In this document: piece by piece, positions 23,238 to 31,845 of the stretch
Layout: each line of letters starts with the position of its first letter
Numbering within the stretch: the first letter of the stretch is position 1
Source: an uncultured Eubacteriales bacterium
GTDB lineage: Bacteria; Bacillota; Clostridia; Oscillospirales; Acutalibacteraceae
Assembly: GCA_934552855.1 (NCBI GenBank)
Contig: CAKTEU010000023.1
Span: forward strand, 1-31,845
Length of the DNA: 31,845 bases
Direction: 5' to 3'
Program-made: the position numbers and the translations under genes
The notes under the pieces: generated by a model
Seen by the model: only the letters and a program-made list of their open reading frames with translations
Databases searched by the model: none
What the model was told of the DNA's origin: nothing

Positions 23238-24302
23238 CTAATAAAACTTTTCTGTTTTGAATGCGAGTTGTGCTAAATCTATTTGCATATAGAATCGAAA
23301 CACGTTATCCATAAGATCCGGATTGCTCATTATCGAATCGAAACTTTCTAACGAACAATCTTCGCCCAACCGCTTTACAATACGAAGAACTGTATTGACA
23401 ATCTGTTTGTAGTGTTCAAGCGTTTCTGTAAAATCTCCGTCCGTTTCAGGAATTGGAAGTCTATCGGAAGGTGGATAATTGTATTCGGAATAATAATTGT
23501 ATTCGTGCAAATCACTTTCGCCCCTGATTATTTTATTTGCAAGAAGATCTCCTGCCTTCGAATGGTAATTTTGCCGGTGTTGTTTTAGAAAAAGGTATCT
23601 GATATAATCGGTAATCTTCTCAGGGTATTTGTCAATTGTGAAACGATCGAGAGAGGCATCTAAAAAGGTTTCGCGATGAAATATTAAAACTTCAGTTATC
23701 GTATCCCATACTGATTTGCAGGTATAATCAGATTCTTTTTTGAGAGGGACCTCTATTTTCTCTTTTTTTAACCAGTACAGTATTTCAGGTTCGGAAGATT
23801 CAAGAAGCTCTGCACTCTCTTTCTCGTTTTTGCAACCTTGATAATCATATGCCTCTAAATATGTATATTCAGTATCTTTATATGGGCGGGTCAGGTAAAT
23901 CGTCTCTCCTTGAATAGACACGTTACAGGCACCCTTTGGAACTGTTGTCAGTTTAACAACTTCTCCTTCAAAATACAGTCGAACCATCCATACGTCTTTA
24001 ACGAATACGAGATTACCTTCATTATCGACAGCTCCGGTGCATAGGCGATCCTTATTCCACATCCAGAACTCGTTTTTTTCAAGGCAATAAATATCGTCGA
24101 AAACAATGGTTTCATCATCCATAACGAACCATATCTCCACATTTTCGCCGATCAATATGGTGTTGCCGTCGTTGCTATTGAAACAAAGCTCTCCATTATG
24201 TTCTTCATAAAACCCCAACGACACATTAAAACGATTCCAAACGAGCAGATTCGAACGAAACGCGTATTTGCTTGAATTCAATACGTAGTCTCTAAGTTTC
24301 AT
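23238..24302 (-). CDS. Hypothetical protein, 354 aa
   Basis: No family is recognised. The first 150 residues look beta-rich (repeating strands such as NTILIGENVEIWFVMDD, MVRLYFEGEVVKL), and the last 200 are mainly helical (PEKITDYIRYLFLKQHRQN, EHYKQIVNTVLRIVKRLG). No signal or membrane segment. GCGGAG lies 8 bases before the ATG, and the gene follows the PolC-like gene by 23 bases. It ends with TAG; the next start is 20 bases on. It appears to be a regular member of the operon rather than a later insertion. Confidence 0.7.
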   Translation of the reverse strand: MKLRDYVLNSSKYAFRSNLLVWNRFNVSLGFYEEHNGELCFNSNDGNTILIGENVEIWFVMDDETIVFDDIYCLEKNEFWMWNKDRLCTGAVDNEGNLVFVKDVWMVRLYFEGEVVKLTTVPKGACNVSIQGETIYLTRPYKDTEYTYLEAYDYQGCKNEKESAELLESSEPEILYWLKKEKIEVPLKKESDYTCKSVWDTITEVLIFHRETFLDASLDRFTIDKYPEKITDYIRYLFLKQHRQNYHSKAGDLLANKIIRGESDLHEYNYYSEYNYPPSDRLPIPETDGDFTETLEHYKQIVNTVLRIVKRLGEDCSLESFDSIMSNPDLMDNVFRFYMQIDLAQLAFKTEKFY

Positions 24303-24325
24303 ATGCAGCTCCGCGAATTAAGAAG

Positions 24326-25507
24326 TCATTTGTCATAGAGTTTACGCCATGCGCTTTTGTAAGCTATCATTGCAAGTTCTCTAGCCTGTGCTTGAGTAAC
24401 AAGGTATTTGATGCTTTTCAGATCCTTGATATATTCTTCAGAGACGCCGTGTTCCAAAAGTAATTGGTGCAGTGCTTTATCCTCAAACAACTTTGAAGCC
24501 CTTCCTTTTCTCGTCATTTCCATGACTTTGTATGCTGTTTCAGGATCAATCCTGTGTTTCAACAGATGATGGTAAATATCTTCTCTTGCGGTGATAGTCT
24601 TTCTGTATTTGACAGAACCGTTCCTAATGGATGGAAGAATATATGGAAGCCAGGCGCTGCTGTGGATGAGTCCGCAGATTTTGAACAGATCTGAATAATG
24701 ATTGATTTCAATACATTCGAGCAATTCTTTGATGATTGGGATATCCGGCTCGTAAGGTAAATAGCAATCGAATGCCTCAGGCTGAGATAAATACCCGAAT
24801 ACTGTCGGATCGTCCATCTCAGAGAACGGGAATACTTTTTTATCAGCGAACAACTTGTCAATCGGCACGATGTCGACATAAATGAAGAGATAACCCTCCT
24901 CGATCGGAAAATCAAGTCTATGTATGTCCTTTTGCTTGGCATGGAACATCCTTTCCATATAAGTCACCGCATCTTCAAACCGACCGGAAGGTACGCCCAA
25001 GGCGAGAGAAGGACCTCTGTCATGACGATAACCGAGAAACGATTCAACACGCAAGTTCTGACCGTCACCGAGCATTTTATGTCCGCACTCGGGACAGTTT
25101 TTGTCCGGAAGGAGAAGGCCCGTATCAATTTGCTCGTCTGCTACAAATTCAACGTGCTTGCAAGTCTCACATCTATAATGCGGCTGGAGGGGGTTTATTT
25201 TAGTGATACCCAGCGCATAGTTGATCAAAGACGCTCCGTTGGCTCCAATCAAATAAAAAGGGAAATCGTAGTTTTCCGCGCTTTGGATAATCTCTCTATG
25301 CGCCAAATAAATCGGAGCATATCCGAAACGAGTTGAAGTGTCCAGTTTTTCCTGAACTCGTTTTTCTATGATTTCAGGGAGCGGCATGCGGTATTTCATT
25401 TCAAGACTTGAAAGGACCATTTTTTTCAGCTTGTTGTCTGCTTCTGGATCGTTCTTGATTTTGATTTCAAGATATCCGGAAATGTTGCTATTTTGGATAT
25501 TACTCAT
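24326..25507 (-). CDS. Shrunken PolC-like protein lacking catalytic aspartates
   Basis: The 393-aa protein starts at ATG 25507 (AAAGGTG upstream); ATG 25546 would overlap the VWA gene. It matches Gram-positive PolC in order. FGYAPIYLAHREII corresponds to SGFAPIYVISHKLV, GITKINPLQPHYRCETCKH to ITEVNPLPPHYVCPNCKH, LLLPDKNCPECGHKMLGDGQ to DLPDKNCPRCGTKYKKDGH and ESFLGY to ETFLGF. Later come LFKICGLIHSSAWLP, REDIYHHLLKHRIDP and AYKVMEMTRKGRASK. Zinc cysteines are at 113, 116, 138 and 141. Where PolC has the catalytic PDIDLNFSG this protein has GPSLALGVPSG, and the LDILGHDD region is gone. OB, PHP and exonuclease domains are absent. It cannot polymerise; DNA or partner binding is the likely residual role. 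Confidence 0.82.
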   Translation of the reverse strand: MSNIQNSNISGYLEIKIKNDPEADNKLKKMVLSSLEMKYRMPLPEIIEKRVQEKLDTSTRFGYAPIYLAHREIIQSAENYDFPFYLIGANGASLINYALGITKINPLQPHYRCETCKHVEFVADEQIDTGLLLPDKNCPECGHKMLGDGQNLRVESFLGYRHDRGPSLALGVPSGRFEDAVTYMERMFHAKQKDIHRLDFPIEEGYLFIYVDIVPIDKLFADKKVFPFSEMDDPTVFGYLSQPEAFDCYLPYEPDIPIIKELLECIEINHYSDLFKICGLIHSSAWLPYILPSIRNGSVKYRKTITAREDIYHHLLKHRIDPETAYKVMEMTRKGRASKLFEDKALHQLLLEHGVSEEYIKDLKSIKYLVTQAQARELAMIAYKSAWRKLYDK

Positions 25508-25515
25508 TTGCTCTA

Positions 25516-26685
25516 TCACCTTTCTATATGAATACATTCTCCCCACGGAGTCTCCACATCGCTATCAATGATTATCCACATCACCGGCAACCCGCAGGCT
25601 GCATCCTCTTCCGGAAAATCTGCGTAACCGTCAGTCAGAATTATGACAGCTGTCGGCAGATCGTCTTCATAGTGATCTTTCATATATCTGAAGATCGCTC
25701 TGAAACTTGTTCCTCCTCCCCCGATTGGCTTGATACTGATCAGATCGTCTACAGATTCAAATTGCTCCGGCTCTGACACTTCGGTATCGAAGAATGATAA
25801 TTCTCCGGAAAGATTATCAATTTGTTCGACCGCGTCTTTGATTTCGTGATATGCTTCACTCAATGCGTTGTCTGATATTGACCCGCTTGTGTCAATTAAG
25901 AACCAGAGTTTGTCTACTTTATCGCCGTACACGTTCTCTTGAAAAGAAGGCATAATGAAATCACCTTGAAACCTGTGGTCGGGGACAGAGTAGATATAGT
26001 CGCTTCTGTCGTGTTGAATGAAGTCGTGCAGAAGCTGCTGCCAGTTTGTCTTTGGCGTATGCGAAATGTCTTTCAAATATCTTCCAAAGCTATACGGTAT
26101 GCCGGTTCCCGATCCCGCGATGGATGCGGCTTCTTTTATGTACTGATCCCATTCGTCGTCTGACATGGAGTCAAGTATATGCTCCCAAATGATATGCTTG
26201 TCAAATCCGCTCTTTCCGTACTGTTTTTGGATTTCCTCCGGAGAAGCTTTGAGAAGCATATCGTATACTTCTTCTGCACTGTACAGCCGTCCTTCCTTAC
26301 CGTTTGGCACAAGGTGCATCACTTCTTCGCCGTCTATCACGTATTCATGGACTCCAAGCGTCTCCATAATCAGTGAATTGACTACGATATCGCAGGCGAT
26401 ATTGTACAAGTGCGGGCGAAGAGAACGACCGCGAGTACAGTGGTGCAGGACACAGTGCATAAGTTCATGAAGGAAAACGAATCGAAGTTCACCTTCGCTG
26501 AGTTTTTCCGCAAACTCGGGATCGAAAACTACTCTTTTCATGTCTGTAAAGGCGGTGCCGCATTCTGAAAAGCCAAGCTGCAGATGAAGAAGCAGCCTTC
26601 CGAAGAAAGGATGTGTTGAAAGGAGCCTTGCTCTGACGCCGATCAAGCGAGGAGCAATTGCTTTTATTCGTTCCTGTTCGATCAT
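25516..26685 (-). CDS. VWA-like protein with N-terminal HExxH metallopeptidase-like domain (DUF2201)
   Basis: The 389-aa protein has HELMH (73-77) with a further HH, the zinc-peptidase motif of the DUF2201 N-terminal domain. The C-terminal VWA-like domain has MIDAS residues DTSGS (265-269), GGGGTSF (322-328) and TDG (351-353). Such proteins are partners of MoxR AAA ATPases, which here is the gene immediately upstream (10 bases; its stop lies within this gene's ribosome-binding site). The pair is expected to act as a chaperone/remodelling complex. The next gene starts 8 bases after its stop. Confidence 0.9.
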   Translation of the reverse strand: MIEQERIKAIAPRLIGVRARLLSTHPFFGRLLLHLQLGFSECGTAFTDMKRVVFDPEFAEKLSEGELRFVFLHELMHCVLHHCTRGRSLRPHLYNIACDIVVNSLIMETLGVHEYVIDGEEVMHLVPNGKEGRLYSAEEVYDMLLKASPEEIQKQYGKSGFDKHIIWEHILDSMSDDEWDQYIKEAASIAGSGTGIPYSFGRYLKDISHTPKTNWQQLLHDFIQHDRSDYIYSVPDHRFQGDFIMPSFQENVYGDKVDKLWFLIDTSGSISDNALSEAYHEIKDAVEQIDNLSGELSFFDTEVSEPEQFESVDDLISIKPIGGGGTSFRAIFRYMKDHYEDDLPTAVIILTDGYADFPEEDAACGLPVMWIIIDSDVETPWGECIHIER

Positions 26686-26695
26686 TTTACTGACC

Positions 26696-27808
26696 TCACA
26701 ATCTGTTCTTGTTTTTTGCGAGCCAGTCCTGCATAGGGCGGCTTTTCATAAGTAGTAACTTTGCATTTGCAAGGGAGTTGAGATCTTTAAAGAAGGTCAT
26801 AGCAAAGTCTGCGGGGAAATGAGAAGCATACTCGCATACGTTGTCGAGTTCATTCTGACGCAGCCGGTCAGCTTTTGCACGTACTGCCGCCGTGAGACTT
26901 GCTGTCAAAGCGTAGAGAGCATCTTGGGTTTTAGGATATGTATGACAAACTCCATGCAGGATCTCATCAGCTGAAGGCAGGGAGTCGCAGACTCTGCACC
27001 AGGTTTCGAACGCAACCGCCGTGTCGGAGCCGACACAAGCACAGATCATTGGATGACAGCTTTTGAAATCTCCGGCGCGATCAAGAGTTTTCAAAATATT
27101 GCTCACAAACATCCAGCTTCTCGGAGTTGGGTAGGCAAGGTCGCTCGATTCAGGCTCGGCGCAAAGCTTGCTGTTGTCAAAACCGAGATAGCCGATGATC
27201 CTGCTGTCGATCCCTGCCTGTGTCGCCCATCCCTTCCACGATTCAAAATCGCTCTGTACGTTGTAGTGCATCAATCTGTTGCAGAGTGTTTTCGGCATCT
27301 TATATGATACGCTTTGGTCGGTCGTGCGGTTTCCGGCGGCGATCACGATGCAGTTTTCTGGGAGTGTGTGTTCACCGATCCTACGGTCAAGCGTAATCTG
27401 ATATGCCGCTGCCTGAACGGATTGCGGCGCGGCAGATAGCTCGTCGAGAAAGAGAATGTTTACGACGTTTTCAGACGGATCCATATCAAAGATACGGGGC
27501 TTGAGCCAGTTTGTAAACTGTTTGTGCTCATCTGCGACAGGAACACCGCGCAGGTCGATCGGGGAAAAGAGCAGAAGACGCACGTCGGTGACGGTGACCC
27601 GCTTTCCCGTTTTAAGCTCAAGCTGTTCAGCAAGTTGCTTGATCCCGTCTGATTTTCCGATCCCGGCAGGTCCCCAGAGAAAAGGAGTGGGAATGGCACT
27701 GAAAGGGAGATGCGTCTCCATCGCTCCGCAATAGAGTACAGTCAATTGATTCACGAGATCACTGACAGAGATGTTGGGAATATTGATGTTTTGGTTTTCG
27801 AGTTTCAT
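26696..27808 (-). CDS. MoxR-type AAA+ ATPase
   Basis: The 370-aa protein has Walker A GPAGIGKS (46-53), Walker B ILFLDELS (118-125), sensor-1 AAGNRTTD, and the insertion DVRLLLFSPIDLRGVP typical of MoxR/BchI-clade ATPases. These assemble as hexamers and remodel partners through a VWA protein's MIDAS; the VWA gene follows directly. ATG 27808 overlaps the helicase stop as ATGA, with GAGGGG upstream, so the genes are translationally coupled. Confidence 0.9.
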   Translation of the reverse strand: MKLENQNINIPNISVSDLVNQLTVLYCGAMETHLPFSAIPTPFLWGPAGIGKSDGIKQLAEQLELKTGKRVTVTDVRLLLFSPIDLRGVPVADEHKQFTNWLKPRIFDMDPSENVVNILFLDELSAAPQSVQAAAYQITLDRRIGEHTLPENCIVIAAGNRTTDQSVSYKMPKTLCNRLMHYNVQSDFESWKGWATQAGIDSRIIGYLGFDNSKLCAEPESSDLAYPTPRSWMFVSNILKTLDRAGDFKSCHPMICACVGSDTAVAFETWCRVCDSLPSADEILHGVCHTYPKTQDALYALTASLTAAVRAKADRLRQNELDNVCEYASHFPADFAMTFFKDLNSLANAKLLLMKSRPMQDWLAKNKNRL

Positions 27809-30800
27809 GATGCTTTCCCCTCCGTTTCGGAAAGTTTTTTATCGATGTTTTCAAGTTCGTGGATGAGCGACTCAATCGTATCCTGATACGGATTACCCTG
27901 ATCAAGATCCTGCTCCGCTTCCTCACGCTGTTTCTTTGCGTTAGAGATCTGCTCCTCAAAGTTCTTCACACGGTTTGGAAGATCCTCAAGAAGTCGGTCA
28001 ATTCGCATAGCGCAACCGAGCGCCTTGTCTCCGTCCATTTCGACGTAGTATTTGCCACCGTCGTTACTGGTTACGTAGACGTAGGGTTTGTCCTTCATCA
28101 TGTTGGCGGGTAGGATGATTTCAAATCCCTGATACGTATCAAAGACGCGCTCTTTTTCTCTCATTACGTTGTCGATGATCGCTTCTAAAAGCTCTTCACC
28201 GAATGCATGCCGTTCCTCCATCGGAACGGTTTCTTTATACCGGGTGTAGCGATCAATATCTCGAAGTGCTTTTCTGCGGAGTTCTTTCAAAGATTTGATC
28301 TTGTCGGGGACGCTGTCAATGACGGCGCGAAGATCAATGAGTTGTTTCTGACGCTGACGTCCTGACATACGAGCGCGTTCGAGTCGGTTGGCGGTTTCCA
28401 CACGCTTTTTGATAAGCGGATTGCCAATCGCAAGAGCCTTAACCTCCGCATAAGAGAGAACGGTGTCTGCGATATCGTCCTGATCACGGGAGCCGGAAGT
28501 GCCGGAAAGAAAGCTGGAAATGAACCGCTGCTTGTTTTCAAGAAGCTGCCAGCTGTAGCTGTCGAAACTTCCCTCTGTAATATAACGGAAAATAAAGACT
28601 TTTTCGCAAGTGTTTCCGCGACGGATGATACGGCCCTCACGTTGAACCATATCGGCGGGTCTCCACGGCACGGAGAGATGGTGGAGAGCAATCAGTTTTT
28701 CCTGTACGTTGACGCCTATGCCGAGTTTAGCGGTGGAGCCAATCACTACGCGGACAAGTCCTTTGTTCATCTTCTCAAAGAGCTTTGCACGGGCGCTTTC
28801 CGAAGTAGCGTCGTGTACGAACGCTATCTCGTATTCTGGGATACCGCGACGGACGAGAGTGTCCTTCAGGGTGTCGTAGACGTTGAATTCCGATTTCGGC
28901 GTTCCGAGATCAGAGAATACGACCTGACAGGTTCCCGGGTATGCGATGTACATTTCAATGACTTTTTTTGCGCAAGCATTAATCTTGCTGTTCAGCACAT
29001 CAGAATACCCGCAAGAGATTTCTGTTTCGGAAAGATCGACGAGCCGGATATCAAGAGCGCACTTGCGCCCGTCGGTCGTGATCTTGAGAAGATTGTCCTC
29101 GTTGCGTTTGACCTGACGGGAGCGGATTGCTTCCGTGCGTTCAGACAGGTATTTGATGTACTCTGCTTGTGCTTGGCTTTTTGGAACGCAGATATTCTCA
29201 TGACCATCAAATGAAGGAAGCTCCTTGTCGTCCTTTTCAGTCTGATGAAAGTCGCAGACGGTTGAGAACAGACTCATAAGCTCCGTGAGATTGTGAAACG
29301 ACGAGAAACGCGTCATAGGGCGAAGGTTGCCTGCATCCACGTCGATCTCAAAGTTCGTTTCTCGCTCGCCGAAGGTGTTGATCCACATATCAAAGCTGTC
29401 GCTCTCGCGAAAGCGAAGCTCGTTCTGTTGGAGATATGACTGAAGAACGAACAGATCCGCAAGAGAGTTTGTGAGCGGTGTTCCGGTAGCGAAGATCACT
29501 CGTTCTACGCTGTGGCATTTTTCGAACATCTCACGGCACTTCTTGCTTCCGTTGTTATGCATACCGACGATGTTGTCCGTGCGGGACGTGAGAGGGATGT
29601 TCTTGTAGTTGTGCGCTTCATCTACAAAAAGAGTGGTGATGCCGAGCTTTTCAAACGGGAGCCACGGCGTGTCTTGCGCCTCCAGCACGAACTTAGAAAG
29701 CTTCTTGCTCTGCTGATCCGCTTCAAGCTCAAGTACCCGCTTTTCATCTTTGCGGGAGCAGTTAGCTGCGGCACTGCGAAGATCACGGATGTTTTGCTGT
29801 TTCTTTTTCACCCAGTAGTCTTTGCTCATTACGATCATATCAAAGGACGAATACGCCATATATACGCAAACATAGTCGTTATCCCTGATCGCTTCAAGGG
29901 TTTCTTTGCGGTATTTGGGAGCAAAATCCTTCGGGAATACCGCAAGCATCTTGTCGTCGGGATAAAGCAGTTTGTGAGCGTCAACAGTCGCTTTGAGCAC
30001 GTTGTTCGGCACCACAACCAGGTTTTTGTCGCTCAGGCCCATACGCTTCAATTCGTGAGCCGACACGACCATTTCATAGGTTTTTCCTGTCCCAACGTCA
30101 TGTGCGAGGAGAACGTTGCTTTGTGAAAGCAGGATACGTGCGATAGCGTCCCGCTGGTGCTGATAGAGTTCGATCTCGGGATTCAGACCGGGTAAACGCA
30201 GAAAAGAACCGTTGTACGGCGAAAAGGTGTATCCAACGTATGTATCGTTATAAGCTTCCTGAAGCTTCGCCTTGCGGTATTCGTCTTCAAAAATCCACTC
30301 CTCAAATGCACGGATAATGGCACGTTGCTTCTCCTGCGCTTCAAGGGTCTTTGATTTGTTGAGAACGCGGTCGAAAGTTCCGTTATAGTAGTATGTATAG
30401 TCGTACACCTTTACCGTGCGCGCGTTCATCGTCTGCTCGATAATGCGGATAGCAGGCAGATCGACGGTTCCGTAGGTGTAGTTGTTGATCACAGAAGTGC
30501 GAAGAATATCCGTACTCTCGATTTTCCAAGTCGAGAGTTCTTTGTTGAAATAGACGGTCGGAGGAACAGTAAGCCTGAGCAGATCACAGATGAACGCGGT
30601 GTATATCCACGAGGGCACCCAAGAAGCGCCAAGTGAAACGTGAATTTCTTCCAGCGAGAGCTTGGCGGGCATCAGCCGTTTCAACGCTTCAATATTCGCT
30701 CCAAAGCAACCGGGGAAGCGTTCCTCCATTTCAACAGCGACAGCATATTTCTCGGGGATATTTCCGCATAGATAACGGGGAGCCAGAAGCCAACCATCCT

Positions 30801-31071
30801 CCATAGACCATTTTGACATTCCGTGAAACACATCGGGATCCTGAAAGATTGCGGTTCCGCGAAGATCGGAGATAAGTTCGTCAGTAGCCAGCCCGGATAC
30901 CTCGCACATATACGCGAGGTCGACATACCCGTATTTGTTGATACATTCTATCAATGCGTCATCCGGTGTAAGATTTGAATCATTCTTTTCCGGACGCAAA
31001 GTATCATCGAAGTCATAGTCAAGATCTACGACTTCGATGTCATAAAGGTTGTTGTTTGTGTTTTGATCCAT
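27805..31071 (-). CDS. Large SNF2/DEAH-type helicase of mobile elements
   Basis: The 1088-aa protein starts at ATG 31071 (AAGGAG 7 bases upstream); TTG 31092 is an alternative. An N-terminal helical region (1-290) is followed by the Q-motif-like ELYQHQRDAI and motif I DVGTGKT (325-331). Next come DEAH (484-487), motif III ATGTPLTNS, the second RecA-like domain with GSTAKLGIGVNVQEK and motif VI QREGRIIRRG. The C-terminal 200 residues are charged coiled coil. This is the helicase half of the large helicase/methylase proteins seen on Bacillota conjugative elements; no methylase motif (NPPY) is visible. It leads the operon and probably translocates on DNA. Confidence 0.88.
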   Translation of the reverse strand: MDQNTNNNLYDIEVVDLDYDFDDTLRPEKNDSNLTPDDALIECINKYGYVDLAYMCEVSGLATDELISDLRGTAIFQDPDVFHGMSKWSMEDGWLLAPRYLCGNIPEKYAVAVEMEERFPGCFGANIEALKRLMPAKLSLEEIHVSLGASWVPSWIYTAFICDLLRLTVPPTVYFNKELSTWKIESTDILRTSVINNYTYGTVDLPAIRIIEQTMNARTVKVYDYTYYYNGTFDRVLNKSKTLEAQEKQRAIIRAFEEWIFEDEYRKAKLQEAYNDTYVGYTFSPYNGSFLRLPGLNPEIELYQHQRDAIARILLSQSNVLLAHDVGTGKTYEMVVSAHELKRMGLSDKNLVVVPNNVLKATVDAHKLLYPDDKMLAVFPKDFAPKYRKETLEAIRDNDYVCVYMAYSSFDMIVMSKDYWVKKKQQNIRDLRSAAANCSRKDEKRVLELEADQQSKKLSKFVLEAQDTPWLPFEKLGITTLFVDEAHNYKNIPLTSRTDNIVGMHNNGSKKCREMFEKCHSVERVIFATGTPLTNSLADLFVLQSYLQQNELRFRESDSFDMWINTFGERETNFEIDVDAGNLRPMTRFSSFHNLTELMSLFSTVCDFHQTEKDDKELPSFDGHENICVPKSQAQAEYIKYLSERTEAIRSRQVKRNEDNLLKITTDGRKCALDIRLVDLSETEISCGYSDVLNSKINACAKKVIEMYIAYPGTCQVVFSDLGTPKSEFNVYDTLKDTLVRRGIPEYEIAFVHDATSESARAKLFEKMNKGLVRVVIGSTAKLGIGVNVQEKLIALHHLSVPWRPADMVQREGRIIRRGNTCEKVFIFRYITEGSFDSYSWQLLENKQRFISSFLSGTSGSRDQDDIADTVLSYAEVKALAIGNPLIKKRVETANRLERARMSGRQRQKQLIDLRAVIDSVPDKIKSLKELRRKALRDIDRYTRYKETVPMEERHAFGEELLEAIIDNVMREKERVFDTYQGFEIILPANMMKDKPYVYVTSNDGGKYYVEMDGDKALGCAMRIDRLLEDLPNRVKNFEEQISNAKKQREEAEQDLDQGNPYQDTIESLIHELENIDKKLSETEGKAS

Positions 31072-31289
31072 GACTCCGCTCCTTGCTGACAAATTTCGAT
31101 AGTTTACTCTTTTGTCTATATAACAAGTCTGCGAGTCATTTTTCGCAAGTAGAGCTAAAAAGCAGGGTGAAATCCTGCCTGAAATTACAGACGTATAAGA
31201 AATCTTGCCGTGACGGAAGACCTCATATTACACAATTGTAAAATCTTCGATAAAAATCGTCATTTTACCTCAAAAAAGCGCATTTTCTC

Positions 31290-31318
31290 TTGATAATTCG
31301 CATTTGCGAAGTTATAAT
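31290..31318 (+). promoter_or_regulatory. Promoter with palindromic operator in the spacer
   Basis: TTGATA (31290-31295), 17 bases, TATAAT (31313-31318). The spacer holds the perfect palindrome TTCGCA-TT-TGCGAA (31297-31310), a likely repressor site. It drives the plus strand toward the 114-aa gene, with a leader of about 125 bases. Confidence 0.75.
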
Positions 31319-31332
31319 AAAAACGATATCGA

Positions 31333-31375
31333 ATAATTGCATGATCACCCAAACTGTTTATCAGAATGCAATTAT
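31333..31375. repeat. Inverted repeat in the leader
   Basis: ATAATTGCAT (31333-31342) and ATGCAATTAT (31366-31375) are perfect inverses, 23 bases apart. They could be an operator pair or an RNA stem. The rest of the 31,072-31,452 gap holds only the promoter above and a small GCAGG/CCTGC hairpin near 31,163. Confidence 0.6.
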
Positions 31376-31452
31376 GCCTTAAGATTTTCATATATTTGCG
31401 CATCATTCTTTTGAGTATCATTTTTAAATATTTATAGTTGGAGACCGTAGTT

Positions 31453-31797
31453 ATGGAACTTATTGATAAGGCAAAACAAGTTATAAATGGCTATTATTCT
31501 GGAGATTTTGATAAACTGTATATACCCGAAGATATTGTTGGGGAAGTGTTTTTGTTAGCTGCAGCTACGGTTAGCCATATTGAGGAATTTTGCGTTTTTC
31601 ACGATCAATTGTCTGATGATATACTCTTTAAGTCTGCAACGGAGTACGCTCTATCTAGCGGGTGTTCTTTGCACCAAATCATTGCTTTTAGTTATATTAA
31701 ACAGGTGCAGCAGTATTCTGACTTTATTGAGTCTGTACCTAAGTCATTTGAAAAAAACATAGTTGTTCTGAACAAGTCCATAAAAAACGGACAATAG
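31453..31797 (+). CDS. Hypothetical protein, 114 aa
   Basis: No family is recognised. The protein is predicted all-helical (MELIDKAKQVINGYY, GEVFLLAAATVSHIEEF, SATEYALSSGCSLHQIIAF), soluble and acidic at the N-terminus. The start is ATG 31453 with GGAG at 9-base spacing; TTG 31438 is an alternative. It is transcribed divergently from the helicase operon from a promoter with an operator, so it may be a regulator or cargo gene. TAG stop, then an inverted repeat and a ribosome-binding site for a gene outside the window. Confidence 0.6.
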   Translation: MELIDKAKQVINGYYSGDFDKLYIPEDIVGEVFLLAAATVSHIEEFCVFHDQLSDDILFKSATEYALSSGCSLHQIIAFSYIKQVQQYSDFIESVPKSFEKNIVVLNKSIKNGQ

Positions 31798-31807
31798 AAA
31801 AAAGAGC

Positions 31808-31844
31808 CCTCCTATGGTACAATGAAAGAAAGTATCATAGGAGG
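31808..31844 (+). promoter_or_regulatory. Inverted repeat spanning an extended -10 and a ribosome-binding site
   Basis: CCTCCTATGGTAC (31808-31820) and GTATCATAGGAGG (31832-31844) match with one mismatch. TGGTACAAT (31815-31823) reads as an extended -10, and AGGAGG at the end should serve a gene beyond the window. An operator, or an RNA hairpin hiding the ribosome-binding site, would both fit. Confidence 0.6.
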
Positions 31845-31845
31845 A

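Noticed and set aside
28642..30126. Plus-strand frames opposite the large helicase (190 and 204 aa)
   Set aside because: They are shadows of a well-supported helicase gene with intact motifs and resemble no protein.

Overview
The window looks like accessory, mobile-element DNA of a low-to-mid GC Gram-positive anaerobe, most likely a Clostridia (Bacillota) gut-type bacterium. The reasons are strong GGAGG ribosome-binding sites, TTGNNN-17-TATAAT promoters, hairpin/T-tract terminators, a PcfJ-like conjugative-plasmid protein, a PolC-derived protein, and an integrase next to a tRNA-Asn 3' end. This is inferred from gene content; no taxonomic marker is present.

Region 1 (1-2.6 kb) is an integration junction in decay. 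It has a 5'-truncated tRNA-Asn(GTT) and two further partial copies of its 3' end, each followed by its own terminator. A frameshifted tyrosine recombinase points at the tRNA. The tail of an excisionase-like gene is fused back-to-back to an internal fragment of a RecD2-like helicase.

Region 2 (2.6-7.2 kb) carries small cargo genes: a hypothetical protein, a MazF/PemK-like toxin without a visible antitoxin, an XRE regulator overlapping a LURP-one-like protein, a two-TM protein with a Nudix-like region, acylphosphatase, a SHOCT-like protein and a hypothetical protein.

Region 3 (7.3-12.04 kb) is a compact transcription unit bounded by a predicted promoter and a strong terminator. It encodes a truncated FtsZ/tubulin-like protein lacking the tubulin signature loop, a 1164-aa double-TIR/Sel1/TPR protein ending in a DUF1292-like domain, and a small HD (MESH1-like) hydrolase. 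I regard it as a candidate undescribed NAD/alarmone-linked conflict system.

Region 4 (12.1-15.4 kb) has an IS256-family insertion sequence, a secreted ricin-lectin/C39-like protease and an XRE regulator.

Region 5 (15.4-18.6 kb) starts with a long hairpin that hides the ribosome-binding site of a PcfJ-like gene. That gene is interrupted by one in-frame TAG. A small protein and a predicted ADP-ribosyltransferase follow.

Region 6 (18.6-22.9 kb) holds a DUF4143 AAA ATPase flanked on both sides by tandem 23-bp repeats, then an SNF2-type helicase whose C-terminus appears replaced by antisense sequence.

Region 7 (31.07-22.7 kb, minus strand) is a tight operon: an SNF2/DEAH helicase, MoxR AAA ATPase, HExxH-plus-VWA protein, a shrunken PolC-like protein lacking the polymerase catalytic aspartates, and two hypothetical genes. 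The couplings (ATGA overlap, then gaps of 10, 8, 23 and 20 bases) indicate one functional module, and a dead-polymerase/MoxR/VWA/helicase set is the second candidate system. A promoter-operator region (31.2-31.4 kb) drives a short gene in the opposite direction, and the window ends at an operator-like inverted repeat with a ribosome-binding site for a gene outside the window.
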